Shown: positions 39,090-51,575, counted from the first letter of the stretch. The stretch is DNA of 64,000 bases from Atherix ibis (GCA_958298945.1 OY282610.1:19864233-19928232); one strand, 5' to 3'. Numbers and translations are program-made. The notes: generated by a model not told the origin, from the sequence alone.

Positions 39090-41193
39090 TTAATTTAATC
39101 GAAACCCTGACTAAATTGGTTTACTGAAATTTAAAAAAAAATTTTACACTTAACTGAGTTAATTTTTTCGAAACCTTTTTTTTCACTTTACTAAATTAGG
39201 TCACTGATATTTTTAAAAAAATATGTTAAGGTCTGCCTTATTATTTTTTTTAGATTTATTGAGGAGAAGTTACTAAAATATGGCACAGTAATTTTTTATG
39301 GGAATCTCTTAAGATCAATTTCCGCAGTAAGGTCACTGAAATTCAATAAAATTTTTTACGCTCGACTAAGTTATTTTTTTCGGAATATCTTTAGGTCAAT
39401 TTACTAGGTCAGTAAAATTAATAAAACAATTTTGAGCGCTACTCAGTAAATTTTTCCGAAACTTTTTTCAGTCCTTTTACTAAAGTAGGTCACCTAGATT
39501 TAAAAAAAATATTTTGGGCTCAGTTTAACTATTTTTGTCTGACCCTTTTTGGGTAAATTTACTAAATTAGGTCAATGAAATCAACAGAGAAAAATTAAGA
39601 CCTAACTCATTAAATTTTTTCGAAACCTTTTTTGGTCATTTTACTAAATTAGGTCACTGAAATTAACAAAAAAAAAATAAGGACAGCCTTATTAATTTTT
39701 TTAATTTTTTTTAAGAGCATTAAGGTCACTGAAATTCAATAAAATTGTTCAGTCTCAACAAAGTTATTTTTTTTTTTTCAGAATATCTTTCGGTCAATTT
39801 ACTAGGTCAGTAAAAGTAATAAAACAATTTTGAGCCATACTCAGTAAATTTTTCCAAAACGTTTTCCAGTCCTTTTACTAAAGTAGGTCACCTAGACTAA
39901 AAAAAATATTTTGGGCTCAGTTTAACTATTTTTGTCTGACCCTTTTTAGGTAAATTTCCTAAATTAGGTCAATGAAATCAACAGAAAAAAATTAAGACCT
40001 AACTCATTAAATTTTTTCGAAACCTTTTTTGGTCATTTTACTAAATTAGGTCACTGAAATTAACAAAAAAAAAGAAGGACAGCCTTATTAATTTTTTTAA
40101 TTTTTTTTAGGAGCATTAAGGTCACTGAAATTCAATAATATTTTTCAGTCTCAACAAAGTTATTTTTTTTCAGAATATCTTTCGGTCAATTTACTAGGCC
40201 AGTAAACTAAATAAACAATTTTGAGCCATACTCAGTAAATTTTTCCAAAACATTAGGTCACTGACATTAAAAAAAAATATTTTGGGCTAAGTTTAATTAT
40301 TTTTGTCTCAATCTTTAAAGTAAATTTACTAAATTAGATCACTGAAAAAAAAAATAAAAATTTAGGCTCAGTTTCATTATTTTTGGCTGTGTATTTTTAG
40401 GTAAATTTACAAAATTAGATCACTGAAATCAACGAACAAATTTAAGGCCTGCCTCAGTAAATTTTTTGAAAACATTAGGTCACTGACATTAAAAAAAAAT
40501 ATTTTGGGCTAAGTTTAATTATTTTTGTCTCCGTCTTTTTAAGTAAATTTACTAAATTAGGTCACTGAAATAAAAAATAAAAATTTAGGCTCAGTTTCAT
40601 TATTTTTGGCTGTGTATTTTTAGGCAAATTCACTAAATTAGGTCACTGAAATTAACGAAAAAATTTAAGGCCTGCCTCAGTAAATTTTTTGAAAACTTTT
40701 TCGATCACTGTACTACATTAGGTCACTGACATTAAAAAAAATAGTTTGTGCTCAGTTTCATTATTTTTGTCTGAGTATTTTTAGGTAAATTAACTAAATT
40801 AGGTCAATGAAACCAACAAAAAAACTTAAGGCCTAACTCAGTAAATTTTTCGAAATCTTTTTCGATCACTTGACTAAATTAGGTCAGTGACATTAAAAAA
40901 AAATATTTTGGGGTCAGTTTAATTATTTTTGTCTGAGTTTTTTTAGGTTAATTTACAAAACTAGGTCACTGAAATGAAAAAAAAATTAAGACCTAACTCT
41001 GTAAATTTTCTCGAAACTTTCTTTGGTAATTTTACTAAATAGGTCACTCAGATTAAAATAAATACTTAGGTTCAAGAAGTTTTTTTCGAAATCTTTACAA
41101 AATTAGGTCACTGACATTAAGAAAAATCTGTTACTCAATTGAATCTCCTGCAAAATTTATTGTGCTCTCCTGAATTATTTAAAAAATCACTGT
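39090..41193 (+). repeat. 80-bp satellite array 2 (about 2.1 kb)
   Basis: Same monomer and orientation as array 1 (ACTAAATTAGGTCACTGA). A block with AAAACAATTTTGAGC and AGTAGGTCACCTAGA is repeated about 418 bp apart (39,420 and 39,840 areas). The right edge, GTGCTCTCCTGAATTATTT near 41,162, runs directly into a LINE fragment. Confidence 0.92.
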
Positions 41194-42600
41194 AGGTGCA
41201 CTACATCCCTTCTTGAGTTAAAAGAGCATTGTTCAGGCACGTTGCTTGATGTTTCCCAAGGTTTCGATCGTGTTTGTTACACTGGAGTGTTTTAAAAATT
41301 CAAGAGCATCCATCCCGCCACGTTTTATCTTATTTTAAAATCATATAACTATTTTCCAACGTCCTTTCCGAACACCTGTTAATTTTAAAATATTCCCCAT
41401 CTCCCTCGGGTATCGTAATTTTTTATGAAGATCGAAGGCCAACCGGTGCAATATTTATCTATGCTTGGTTCTCAGACATAGTCACATTTCAGGAAACAGT
41501 AAAGAGATGAGTTAAGCAGAAATGGTACTATCCTAGATCCTCCACTACTTCAGAGGAAGTATAAATTCCTATAAATCTAGCTGCACACTAAAACTGGCGA
41601 ACGAGAGATGGAGCAGTCTTTACTGACACGTGGCATATCTCTAGAATAATCTGGCCTAATCTAGAGAACATACGGCCTACTGAGAAAAGGTAAGACTCAC
41701 ATTACACACTAGACTACTAGGCAAATGACTTTTGTTGTAACTGAAAAGACGAAGAAGAAGAGCAGACAATTTCTCACCTGTTCTGTTCATGCCCAGCGTT
41801 GACATCCCTCAGAAGTAGAACTCTGGGTGACTTTAACTTAGATGTTATGAGTTAAATTGCTGGCATGGATATCACAGAAAGCAAAAACTTTGCATTAGCT
41901 TCCAATTCATTCTCAGGGTGACATCAGCTTTAATGATCACTGGTGTTCCTCAAGGCAGTAGCCTTTATAAATTCTTGTCCAATATTTATATTTTTGACCA
42001 CCCAACTAATCCCAAAAGCTATAACTGCTATCTATGCGGATGATATCGTTATTTTAGCACCTCACTCCAATTTCCAAACAGTTTCCAGTAATGGAACATC
42101 TTATATCAAAAATCTTCAAGACTGAAACTAAATGAATAGAAGAGTGAAAATATCCCCACATCCCTATGTACCATAACAGGATCATCATTCCACCAAAAAA
42201 CTAAGTACGATACCTGGAATCACACCTTGACAAACGACTTACTAGGAATCCTTATACAAAATTAAAAAGACTTCAATTTAACAGACGTTACCGACTACTT
42301 CTTAGACTTAGACTGCACAACCGATCAATACTGACATTAAAGAAAAAACTTTTAATCAACATTTTCCAAACCGATCCGGCCATACGGAAGTGAACTGTAG
42401 GATTCTGCTAAGCATTCCAATTTCCGTTCAATCCAAACCCCCTTTAAAAAAAAAATTATTTTATATTTGTACCAAAATTATCCATCGTTATTTAAATGTT
42501 CCGTTTATTCACAGCTTATGTGTTTCTCGTTATAAATAGTTTTATTCCCTATTATCCTACCACCAAAATCCTCACTGTAAAAATCACTTTTTTTAAATGT
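41194..42600 (+). pseudogene. Jockey-clade non-LTR retrotransposon, RT part
   Basis: Reverse transcriptase remnant, 5'-truncated at the satellite edge. In order: LLDVSQGFDRV (RT motif with DVSQAFDRVWH consensus) at about 41,242-41,274; FYLILKSYNYF near 41,324; GVPQGS at 41,942-41,959 and SNIYIFDHP just after; AIYADDIVILA, the catalytic YADD box, with TATGCGGATGAT at 42,033-42,044; a TWNHTL..DLLGI segment near 42,210; IRPYGSEL, from the conserved ILKPIWTYGIQLWG, near 42,373-42,397. GVPQGS and YADD are in different frames and there are many stops. The gap between the first and second motifs is longer than expected (about 670 bp), suggesting an insertion near 41,450-41,850. 3' limit uncertain. 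Confidence 0.82.
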
Positions 42601-44136
42601 GAGAAAAAATCAAGAAAGTCTTTTTTAAATGTGAGCACAATTTTTGTAAGCTTGAAAAAAAAAACTGAAATTTAAGTTCTATCTACTCTCCGACCTACAC
42701 AATAATTACCACGTTATTACTGTTATTTGTCAGATTGTCTTTTTTTATTATCAAAAAAGGTAAACAAAAAAAATTATGTGACACCCTTAATTATGGTAAT
42801 TTTCAAGCAAAATTCTATTGTAACAAAAAGGCCTAAGAAGCTAATTGTATATAATCCACTCGAAAAGATTTAATTGAATCTCAAACAAATTAATGTTATC
42901 AACTGTGATTATTTGGCGGAGTTCAGATAATTAAAAAATAGCAAAAAATTATTGCAAAAAAAAAAAAAACGGGTAGTAACCCTTGACCATCTACTACTCG
43001 TACCATCGCACCTGTTATTATCCTTCAATTAATCCGGCAACATTGAAAAGGTGCGAACTTTACACCACCCACAAAAGGTCTTCTGCTATTTTCTCTGCGC
43101 TTTTACTTGTTTAATTTTTGCCTATTTAAAAATTCATTAAAAAAGAAAAATTCAAACAAAAAAAAAAACCCAACATTTTCTCACTTTAGCGCCCTCCTTT
43201 CACATTTACTCAGTTATTTTGCTCCTTTCTCTTTTACTCTTTTGAAATTGTATTTTTGTGTGTCTCCTTTTTATTCTTTTTTTTTTTTTGTTAAATTTAA
43301 TTTATTTTATTTGTGAATTTTTTTTCCTCTTGTAAATATTATTATTGTTGTTGTTTCTATTGTCATTATTTACTGTTGCTTTTATAATTATTATTATCGT
43401 AATTTTTACTCGCGGCACAACCCCATTAAGAGCGGCTGGCTGGCTGCCTCTATTTGCTGCCTACTTGCCTGCTGCCGCCTAGCTGCTTAACATGTTGACT
43501 GGCTACACGACGCTTAATTCATTAAGTTTCTCCCCTGCATGAGCGTGGGCGGAGGTAGGTGGTTAGCTTGAGAGTCAAATTTTCTTTTCGGTATTTTTTC
43601 TTCTTCTTTTACTTGTTCATCCTCAACCACACTCTTGGCTCCATTTGCCTTACATCGACAAATAAAAGCAAATAATTAGACCTTCGCCACATCATCACTT
43701 TTCCATCCCTCTTACCCGGTTCCCTTTTATCTAACAACAGCTTTAACACAATTTATTTTCTTTCATTTCGTTTTTTTTTTCGTCTTTGGGGATATTTTTC
43801 GTTTTGTTGTCTTCTGTCTAAGGGCTTTTCCGTCTGGTATAAATATATTTTTCCGGTAAATTTTTTGCCCAACTACACACCCCCCCCCCCCCCCCCCGTT
43901 TTTCTTGTTTTTTTACTCAATTATTTTTAGAATTTTTCTTCTTCTGTTTTTTTTTTTATTGTTTTTTTCCCTCCTTCGCTCTTGTTGTTGTTGTTGTAAG
44001 TTGTTATTATAATCGCTCAGACGGTATCATTAAGTTTTGGGTTAATTTTTCTCACCCCATTAACTGAAATGATTATGGCACTCTGTCTTAACATTTTAAT
44101 TCATTACTTTTACTTTTCATCTAAATTAATTATGAG
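42601..44136. other. Non-coding region upstream of the candidate exon
   Basis: Low-complexity T-rich sequence with a GC-richer island at about 43,410-43,570 (GGCTGGCTGGCTGCC, CTGCCGCC), a poly-C run near 43,881-43,899 and a GTT run near 43,985-43,998. If the exon at 44.14 kb is real, this is intron or flanking DNA. Confidence 0.4.
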
Positions 44137-44304
44137 ATTGGAAAAATGTGCAAATGATTTTGAAATGATGACACCGCAGACGATACAAGATGTACTGTTC
44201 AGGATGGATGAGCTTTTCGCTGTCGACGAACGTGAAAGGGATGCGTTTGGTGGCGCTGGGTGGACCATCTGCTCGTCCGTTTATCATAATGGCAAAGTTG
44301 AGAA
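44137..44304 (+). CDS. Candidate internal exon of an unidentified host gene
   Basis: An open segment of 168 bases in a non-repetitive context. It encodes LEKCANDFEMMTPQTI, then QDVLFRMDELFAVDERERDA and FGGAGWTICSSVYHNGKVE. Codon use (GGC GCT GGG TGG ACC ATC TGC TCG) is far less AT-rich than the flanking DNA, and charged helix-like residues alternate with a Gly/Trp/Cys patch, unlike the F/K/N-rich chance ORFs nearby. Possible splice sites: TATGAG|A before 44,137, preceded by a T-rich tract, and GAGAA|GTTAAG after 44,304. With those ends the exon is 56 codons long and starts and ends in the same phase. The surrounding open frame (44,069-44,470) continues into F-rich intron-like sequence on both sides. 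I do not recognise the protein family, and no partner exon is visible in the window. Confidence 0.5.
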
Positions 44305-46139
44305 GTTAAGAAAAGCTATTCATTTTCTTTTTAATTTTTTCTTTTTTCGAATCGTCTTCGTTCTCATTTCGGTTATGTCCATTACCTTAGACAAAATTTT
44401 CTCTACTTCCTTGTTTTTGATTGCTGTTCTAAGAAGAATTTCTTCTTTTTTTTTTCGTTTTGTTATATAGAACAATACTTAAAGGCAACCGAATTCGATT
44501 GTGATGCCTCAGGAAAGTTGCATTTTATTTGCTCAATGCTACCCCACGTATTATATAAATTTCACCCTTTTTTGCCTCAATTCTTGTAGAGTAACCAATT
44601 TAGAATTTACTATAGTCAATTTTATATTATAGAATATTCTTCGCATAAAGTCCATTAAAAATTTAAAGAAGGTTCGCGCACTTGTAACTTTTTAATCGAA
44701 GCAATCTCAAGAAACTTTATTCAGGTTAACAGGTTGTTTTGTAGAATTTCTTATTGTTGTTATTGTTAATTCATAGTTAAAAGAACAAAAAACAACTGGA
44801 GAGAAAAAAAGATTTAAAAAAAAATCCCTTTTAGCCTTTTTCACTTTCCCTACAATACAACAAAGACTGAGGAGTGAATCGTGCAAGGAGAATGAAAGTG
44901 AACAATTTTAAATGAATGAAAAGAACGAGAAGAAATTTTTGGGATTACAGAAAAATTCGTCCTTTTTCGGGTTGATTTATTCATCTATAGGAAACTGTTT
45001 TCGATTAATTTTTAAAAGAGGACTTTTCAGAATGGAGAAATTTCCCCCAAAAGATTGGAGGCTCCAATTCGATTACTGAGAAGAGGATCAAATTCGTCCT
45101 TTTCTCGTTTTGCTTCAATGCTCCAGAAAACAAGTATGGAAATGATACTGGGAAGTTTGTTAAGTATTAGCGATGTTGGATTTTTCAACCCTTTTTTTTT
45201 AAACTCATGGAATTAATGCGGTAAATTGTTTTCACTTAGTCGCACGTTCTTCGTTTTGAGGGTGGAGTGTCTTGGTTAAAGTTCTGTCTTTGGATGCGGT
45301 GGTATAAATGTAAAAAGGTCTGCCTTTTTTAAAAGAAAGTTTGTTAGACAGATGGGATTATGTTATCTGCGGTCAAAACAGATTTTCCAATTACTTCTGA
45401 AATTGATCATCAAGAAAATTAAAGGGTTCCGTTTTGTTTTTGTACTTTTCAACTTATGCATTTGGAGTTGTTTTTTTTTTTTATTATTATTTATACTTTA
45501 GTCTTAATTTATTTTGGTAGTCGTCCTTTATGCTAATCTGTTTATTATGAATAGTTAGATGAAAATTTTATTATGCATCCCATTTTAATGTTGTTGAGTT
45601 CTATTTATAAATTTTACTTTTCTTTTTTATTTTAGTTTAAAATAAATTTAAATATTTTTCCATAAAAATCATTTTTAATCTTTGTGAGAATAGAACAATG
45701 TCTGGAAAATATATCAAGGAAAATCGATATTTTTTTATATTAATAATTTTGAAGAAAAAAATTCAGGTGAACCTTTTTGACTTTTTTTCTGCAAAAAACT
45801 TTCATTCAATTATTAAAAAAAAAAAATAATCGTTTTTAATTTATTGTCAAAATTTGATCAAAACAGGAAATCTTAATAATTAAAGGGGATTTTTTTTAAG
45901 TAAATATTTTTTAAAACTTGCAATAAATTACCTAAAGGAATTAGAAAAAAATGCATTTAGAACGAAAACTAAAAGTTAAGAAAATTATACAAAAAATTCG
46001 AAAAATTTTAGGCTATTAATAATTTTTACAAAGTTCTTAGAATATTTTAGATAGTAAATTGAATAAATTGACCTACAATAATTTTAAAAATAAGTCATGT
46101 AAGCAAAATAAATTTTGCAGAAGATTCAATTGAGTAAAA
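44305..46139. other. Non-coding region downstream of the candidate exon
   Basis: 44,480-45,450 has moderate composition with no ORF of note. 45,470-46,060 is AT-rich. Bases near 46,070-46,160 match the reverse complement of the right edge of satellite array 2. Confidence 0.4.
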
Positions 46140-48378
46140 CATTTTTTTAAAATATCAGCGACCTAATTTAGTAAAGATTTCGAAAAAAAACCTTGTGAAG
46201 ATTTCGAAAAGAAACCTTGTTGAAATGAGTGACATATTTAGTATGATAAATGACCAAAAAAGGTTTAAAAAAAATTAACTGAGTTAGGCCTTCATTTTTT
46301 TTTATTTTGATGACCTAATTTGGTAAATTTACCTAAAAAGACTAAGACAAAAATAATTAAACTGAAGTCAAAATATTGTTTTAATGTCAGTGACCTAATT
46401 TAATAAAATAACCAAAAAAGTTTCGAAAAAATCGACTGTGTTAGTCCTTAAATTTTTTTGGATTTTATTGACCTAATTTAGTAAATTTACCTAAAATGAA
46501 ACTGAAAAAAATAATTTAACTGAGGCCAAAATATTTTTTTAATATCAGTGACCTAATTTAGTGAAGTAACTGAAGAAGATTTCGTAAAAATTTACTGGGT
46601 TAGCCCTTAAATTTTTTTCTTGATTTCAGTGACCTAATTTTGTAATTTTACTCAAAAAGACACAGACAAAAATAATGAAGCTGAACCCAAAATATTTTTT
46701 TAAATGTCAGTGACCTAATTTAGTCAATTTATCTAAAATGACTCAGACAAAAATAGTTAAACTGAGCCCAAAATATTTTTGTTAATGTCAGTGACCTAAT
46801 TTAGTAAAGTGACTGAAGAAGATGTCGTAAAAATTTACTGAGTTAGGCCTTAATTTTTTTTGATTTTAATGACCTAATATGGTAAATTTACCTAAAAAGG
46901 CTAAGAAACAAATAATTAAACTGAGCCCAAAATATTTTTGTTAATGTCAGTGACCTAATATAGTAAAGTGACCGAAAAAGATGTCGTAAAAATTTACTGA
47001 GTTAGGCCTTCATTTTTTTTTGATTTTGATGACCTAATTTGGTAAATTTCCCTTTAAAAGACTGAGACAAAAATAATTAAACTGAAGCCAAAATATTGTT
47101 TTAATGTCAGTGACCTTATTTAATAAAATAACCAAAAAAGTTTCGAAAAAATCTACTGAGTAAGTCCTTAAATTTTTTTGGATTTTATTGACCTAATTTA
47201 ATAAATTTACCTAAAATGAAACTGAAAAAAATCATTTAACTGAAGCCAAAATATTTTTTTAATGTCAGTGACCTAATTTAGTGAAGTGACTGAAGAAGAT
47301 TTCGTAAAAATTTACTGGGTTAGCCCTTCAATTTTTTCTTGATTTCAGTGATCTAATTTTGTAATTTTACTCAAAAAGACACAGACAAAAATAATGAAGC
47401 TGAACCCAAAATATTTTTTTAAATGTCAGTGACCTAATTTAGTAAATTTACCTAAAAAGACTAAGACAAAAATAATTTAACTGAGGCCAAAATATTTTTG
47501 TTAATGTCAGTGACCTAATTTAGTAAAGTGACCGAAAAAAGTTTCGAAAAAATGTACTGAGTTAGGCCTTCATTTTTTTTGATTCTGATGACCTAATTTA
47601 GTGAATTTACCTAAAAAGACTCAGACAAAAATGATTAAACTGGGCCCAAATTTTTATTTTTTATTTCAGTGTCCTAATTTAGTAAAATGACCCAAAAGGT
47701 TCCTACAAAATTCACTGAGTTAGTCCTTAAATTTTTTTGGATTTTATTGACCTAATTTAGTAAATTTACCTAAAATGAAACTGAAAAAAATAATTTAACT
47801 GAGGCCAAAAATTTTTTTAATGTCAGTGACCTAATTTAGTGAAGTGACTGAAGAAGATTTCGTAAAAATTTACTGGGTTAGCCCTTAAATTTTTTTCTTG
47901 ATTTCAGTGACCTAATTTTGTAATTTTACTCAAAAAGACACAGACAAAAATAATGAAGCTGAACCAAAAATATTTTTATAAATGTCAGTGACCTAATTTA
48001 GTAAATTTACCTAAAAAGACTAAGACAAAAATAATTAAACTGAGGCCAAAATATTTTTGTTAATGTCAGTGACCTAATTTAGTAAAGTGACCGAAAAAAG
48101 TTTCGAAAAAATGTACTGAGTTAGGCCTTCATTTTTTTTGATTTTGATGACCTAATTTAGTGAATTTACTTAAAAAGGCTCAGACAAAAATAATTAAACT
48201 GAGCCCAAATTTTTATTTTTTATTTCAGTGTCCTAATTTAGTAAAATGACCAAAAAGGTTCCTAAAAAATTCACTGAGTTAAGCCTTAAATTTGTTTGAT
48301 TTTGTTGATCTAATTTAGTAAATTTACCTAAAAATACACTGAAAAAATTTAATTAAACTGAGGCAAAAATATTGAGAG
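46140..48378 (-). repeat. 80-bp satellite array 3 (inverted, about 2.2 kb)
   Basis: Same monomer as arrays 1 and 2 but reverse-complemented: GTCAGTGACCTAATTTAGTA every 78-82 bp. A higher-order block with CTAAAATGAAACTGAAAAAA returns near 46,490, 47,211 and 47,773, spacing about 721 then 562 bp. Confidence 0.93.
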
Positions 48379-48450
48379 TACCATACACGATCGAAACTTG
48401 GGAAATATCTAAGAACACGCCTGAGGGGATGTAGTGCGCCTACAACGCAC
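48379..48450 (-). pseudogene. Short LINE RT fragment at the edge of array 3
   Basis: Reverse complement contains GGCGCACTACATCCCCTCAG and, further along, TTTCCCAAGTTTCGATCGTG, the same RT segment as 41,194-41,274 (DVSQ.FDRV). It ends where the satellite starts. Confidence 0.7.
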
Positions 48451-51400
48451 ACTGTAGTATATTGGTACACTGCATTATACTAACTTTATTTGTAGGCTTC
48501 GATGTCAATTAACGTATAAAATTTGTATATAAATTTTTGTTAAAACTAAAAAAGGATTTTCTGCAATATTATCAATATTAAAACTATCCCTATCAACTTC
48601 GATTTATAAAGCCTTTATATTGGGTAGTTAATGGATTAGATTTTTAATTTTGGGTGCAGTAAAATTTTTAGAAGGAGGACTTATGGAAAGTAATAAATTT
48701 TCTGTGTATATTTTATCTTCTTTGGCTTTGTGTGGAGTCGAAGTTTCCATATTTTTCTACATCCAATCTTACCCAGGTACCGCCATTATGTCGCAGTGGG
48801 TGAGATATACTTTCTGTGGGATAGGATTCGTTCTGTTGCTTTTCATAGTGAAGTATTCTTTGTATTCGGTTCGTATCGGCCATTTTGATATTTTTGAATT
48901 TCTGTTGTTCTCGTTGTAGTCGGTTTAGTTTCTGTTTATGACTAGGCATTCTGAAGCATTGCCATTGTGCTGTAGTTTTTTCCGATATGCTTTATCTGCC
49001 GATGCTTTTGACGTTTTCAACTGGTTGTGTTCTGATTGGATAAGTAGCAGGTGACCGCAAAAAATATCCTTTTACCAGTCTGACCTAGTTTCAAACAAAA
49101 GATGAAGTATCATGCGGCGTCTGTTTTGTGTTGAATCGAATTTTCGTTGTGCTGAATTTGAGATTCAGGATTTTCTGTTTTATATGGTTCCAGACAACAC
49201 CGATTGAGTTATAGCAGAGATAGAATGAGATTTACTCGAAAAATCAGTCAAAAAAATTTGGACCAAGAAGATCAAAAGTTGCCACGTTTTGAAAAGCACT
49301 TTTAGGCACTAATGACAAAAATTATATTTCAAATAACAAAATCAAAAATGTCCAATCCTCTTCGAATACATATAGTTTTTGGTAATTACTTATTATTAGC
49401 TTGTTCAAATTTCAGTACTACAATAACAAAATACCATCTGGTGAACAGGTGCCCCTTGAATTGATACCAAACCTGAGTAAACTTCCATATTAAAAAAGTA
49501 CTTTTCGATATCCTTAAACGAATTCATACAAATTATTAGTTTTTTTTTTGTAATTTAAAATTAAAAAAAAACTTTCAGATTTTTTGCCCTTTTTCATAAT
49601 TTTTCCTATTTAATACCAAACAAGATCAGTAGTCCCATCTGGCCCCTTCTCAAAAACGGGCTCAACAGAAGAAAAAAAAAAACCCTCCAATAAAATGGAT
49701 TATTTTTTAATGCAAATAATATTTTTTACAGAAAACATTAAGAAAAGTCCATATAAATTGAGAACAGACAAAAACTTTAAAAAAAAAAAAATTGTCAACA
49801 ACAACAACAACAACAACAACAAAAAACAAAATAAACAAAATAAAATCAAAATCCTACAAGTGAGTTTTGTTCAAGTCTTTATAGATTAAACGATTTCTGG
49901 ATTGAGAGTGGCTGGGTGGATGATTGGCCCGGCCCGGTCGGCCTTGGATATGCTGGATAATATAGATTGTAAGGGAAAATCGACGATAGAGCAGACAAAA
50001 ACAATTCCAATTCTTCACCATATTTTAAAAAAAATATTTTTTTTGTTATTTTCTTTTATGCTCATCAAGGCCGTAACCACCTCTCATTCCATTCATCCTC
50101 CCATTCCCAGAAGGACAATTTCTTTTCTTTTTTTATGGACTTATTTATTCCAATTAACCGTGACCCAACTACTCAAGCTTACCCATCCCACCTACACAAA
50201 ATCCACCAAGAATGTTTTCCTTTTATCATTTTATTTTTATTTATTTATTTATTGTTTTTTTTTGGTGGGGGGGGGGGGGAGGAGGAGGGATTGTACACAG
50301 AAAACTCGTTGTACTCATTAACTGCTCTTCATATTGTATCTCGTTTTTTACTGTTCCTTAAACTTTCACCCCCAAAAATAATTCGAATTTTTTTTGTTTT
50401 TTTGTTTTTTCCTATTCATCAACAATTTGGTTGATGTTGTAATGATTACTGGCTATTGCTGCCGTTACTGTTATTCTTGTTGATGGCAATAATGGTGATG
50501 GTGGTGGTAGTGGTGGTGATAGAGATCGTTTGGCTGCTTCTTCCACTGCTACTATTGCTGAAATAATTTTCTTTTGGATTCTTTTATTATTTTATGAATT
50601 TTTGCCTTTCATTCTGGTTGTCATTAAATTTTTTACTTACTAAATCTTATAATACTGAAAATGATACTGGCAGCTCTTATATTGTACATAGAAAGTAAAA
50701 GGACACCATTCGCATTTAGGGGTAGGTATGGTGGGAAAGATTGCGAACGGAAGAGAAACAAATAAAAATCGTCGCGACTTGTTGTAGGTCAGGAATTATT
50801 TTTCTCTGTTTGCACATTATAACTTGTAGAGTATTTTACAAATTCAACATGGCCACCCCTTGTTACACCCATCACAGATACTACGACACCACCTCATTCA
50901 TTATGATTTCTCTGCTATTTACTTAGCGTTCGAGTACGCGACGAATGATGATGCTCTTCAGCCACGGAATAATTCCTACTCTAAAGCATCATTCACCTGC
51001 ACTTACCACCTGTCCTCGACATTGGCATAATTACAAGCGTGATCAGCTATCTAGCATTTGTCGTTTGGTGACTAATATCTGAGCATAATTTTACTCACAT
51101 TTGTGGCGTGGGGAGGGGGGGGTTGTTTCTTTTAGATTCGCGATTTGAAATTATTTTTCACCCAATGTTCATGTTTTTAATTTAAGTCTGACTCGTCATT
51201 GGTGGTAGTCACAGTCCTAATTCAACCTTTAATTAGAAGTATTTTTACAGATTTTCATATTATTCTGGTTATCTTTATCGGCGATAGATAAAAGTATCGT
51301 AATTACCATCTGATAAGAATTGTTGTTGTTCTTGTATTTGGTAGTAATTTTTAGCTTGTTTCTTTGATAGTAATTTGATATTAGTATGTGAAGGGACTTT

Positions 51401-51510
51401 TCAATAGGTAAGCTTAATCTTTGACAGTTTCAAAAGATTTTTCTATATCCACCAGAATATTATTCTATTCGATTCAATAACAAAGTTATTCAGTAATAAC
51501 TAAATCGGGA
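48451..51510. other. Mixed non-coding region, one unassigned patch
   Basis: 48,620-49,240 has more balanced composition and open frames on both strands (89 codons plus, 78 codons minus). The minus frame (KQKLNRLQREQQKFKNIKMA) could be a LINE ORF1 relic, since it lies next to a LINE scrap, but I cannot confirm it. An AAC run lies at 49,797-49,821 and a poly-G run at 50,263-50,279. TGG/TGA-rich sequence at 50,480-50,530. 50,700-51,130 is balanced and non-coding. Confidence 0.35.
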
Positions 51511-51575
51511 AAAAAAACTTTTTATAACGAGAAATACAAAATTTTTATGTGTTTCTCGTTATAAAAAGTTTTTTT
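51511..51575. repeat. Perfect 24-bp inverted repeat, 17-nt loop
   Basis: Left arm 51,511-51,534 (AAAAAAACTTTTTATAACGA then GAAA) and right arm 51,552-51,575 are exact reverse complements. The right half and following bases resemble 42,510-42,570 (TGTGTTTCTCGTTATAAA), at the 3' side of the jockey fragment, so this is probably part of a dispersed repeat. Confidence 0.9.

Noticed and set aside
31755..48378. TTAGG within the satellite as an insect telomere repeat
   Set aside because: TTAGG occurs once or twice per 80-bp monomer, inside TTAGGTCA, not as (TTAGG)n.
48650..48949. ORFs on both strands as a membrane protein or gag-like gene
   Set aside because: The two frames overlap on opposite strands, neither has a recognised motif; kept only as an unassigned patch.
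3600..50280. Poly-C, poly-G and triplet runs as regulatory signals
   Set aside because: Ordinary microsatellites scattered through the window; no evidence of function.
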